Made by a program: the position numbers and the translations under genes | The notes under the pieces: generated by a model | What the model was told of the DNA's origin: nothing | Databases searched by the model: none | The model's input: the letters and a program-made list of their open reading frames with translations, nothing else | Assembly (NCBI GenBank): GCA_023436425.1 | Contig: JAEZJD010000251.1 | Coordinates: 1 to 14,248 of the forward strand | Source of the DNA: Bacteroidota bacterium | GTDB lineage: Bacteria > Bacteroidota > Bacteroidia > Chitinophagales > Chitinophagaceae | Reading direction: 5' to 3' | DNA: 14,248 bases | Shown here: positions 13,790-14,248 of the stretch, one piece after another | Position numbering within the stretch: position 1 is the first letter of the stretch | Layout of the letters: each line of letters starts with the position of its first letter

Positions 13790-14248
13790 ATGATTACAAA
13801 GAATACAATAGACAACAACCTGCTGCGTCAGATTTCTTTTATCGTCATTATCATCTTACTTGGCATTTTACTTTTCCGGGAGTTGATGTTTTTTCTCTCC
13901 GCGTTTCTTGGAGCGGTCACCTTCTACGTCATCATGCGTGATCGCATGTTTTACCTGGTGGAAAAAAAGAAATGGAGGCCGAGTACGGCTGCAGCGATTT
14001 TAATGATGCTGTCATTTTTTATTATTCTCGTTCCAATTGGTTTGCTGGGAAATATATTATACGCGAAAATCAGCTACATCGTTACGCATTCCGGTGAGAT
14101 GCTGAATTCATTAAAGCGAACCGCCGAACAGCTCAGTCAGAAAATAGGATATCGAATTATTGATCCGAATTCGATAAACAAGCTCGGCTCCTACCTCGCG
14201 GAACTGTTGCCGAAGGTGCTTGGTGTCACCTTCAACACACTTACGCAG
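13790..14248 (+). CDS. AI-2E family transporter, N-terminal part (3' end outside window)
   Basis: The frame runs open from ATG 13790 to the window edge, giving 153 residues. It starts MITKNTIDNNLLRQISFIVI. Two closely spaced membrane helices occupy about 12-49 and a third about 66-92 (STAAAILMMLSFFIILVPIG). An amphipathic stretch from about 93 to 150 follows, including GEMLNSLKRTAEQLSQKIG. This is the N-terminal layout of the PF01594 family (AI-2E / PerM / YdiK-like), whose complete members are about 340-380 residues with seven or eight helices. Family members include exporters of autoinducer-2 and Na+/H+ antiporters; substrate cannot be assigned. It is divergent from the small-protein cluster. 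No good promoter was found in the 102-bp gap. Confidence 0.85.
   Translation, partial: MITKNTIDNNLLRQISFIVIIILLGILLFRELMFFLSAFLGAVTFYVIMRDRMFYLVEKKKWRPSTAAAILMMLSFFIILVPIGLLGNILYAKISYIVTHSGEMLNSLKRTAEQLSQKIGYRIIDPNSINKLGSYLAELLPKVLGVTFNTLTQ

Overview
The window reads as chromosomal DNA of a member of the Bacteroidota, most likely a Chitinophagaceae-like soil or aquatic bacterium. Supporting signs are an S46 dipeptidyl-peptidase, two LytS-type kinase / LytTR regulator pairs with periplasmic TPR sensors, an exact TAnnTTTG Bacteroidota -7 promoter element upstream of the peptidase gene, and a general lack of strong Shine-Dalgarno sequences. The genus is inference. Coding density is high; no gene-free stretch exceeds about 170 bp. 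I see no tRNA, rRNA, CRISPR array, insertion sequence or phage gene.

Left part (1-5408, + strand): the 3' end of a neutral zinc metallopeptidase gene; a promoter and the S46 peptidase gene, closed by a clear intrinsic terminator; a small predicted outer-membrane barrel protein; a dipeptide epimerase of the enolase superfamily; and an OsmC-like peroxidase. The peptidase and epimerase suggest uptake and catabolism of peptides or cell-wall dipeptides. The OsmC gene meets a DNA-3-methyladenine glycosylase gene (- strand) tail to tail.

Middle (6095-12278, - strand): two paralogous two-component pairs in tandem, transcribed HK2-RR2 then HK1-RR1. Each kinase has a signal peptide, a TPR-rich periplasmic domain, one membrane helix and a LytS-type kinase core (His_kinase plus HATPase). 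Each regulator is a receiver-LytTR protein. The kinases differ in coiled-coil length on both sides of the membrane, apparently by whole heptads. Between the pairs lies a 21-bp-period direct repeat with the layout of a classical LytTR operator.

Right part (12435-13687, - strand): four small, very hydrophilic, probably disordered proteins lacking Cys and Trp. One is a 59-residue gene and one is 54% Gly+Ser. They resemble hydrophilin or stress-protectant proteins in composition only. Divergent from them, the window ends inside the N-terminal part of an AI-2E family (PF01594) membrane protein gene.
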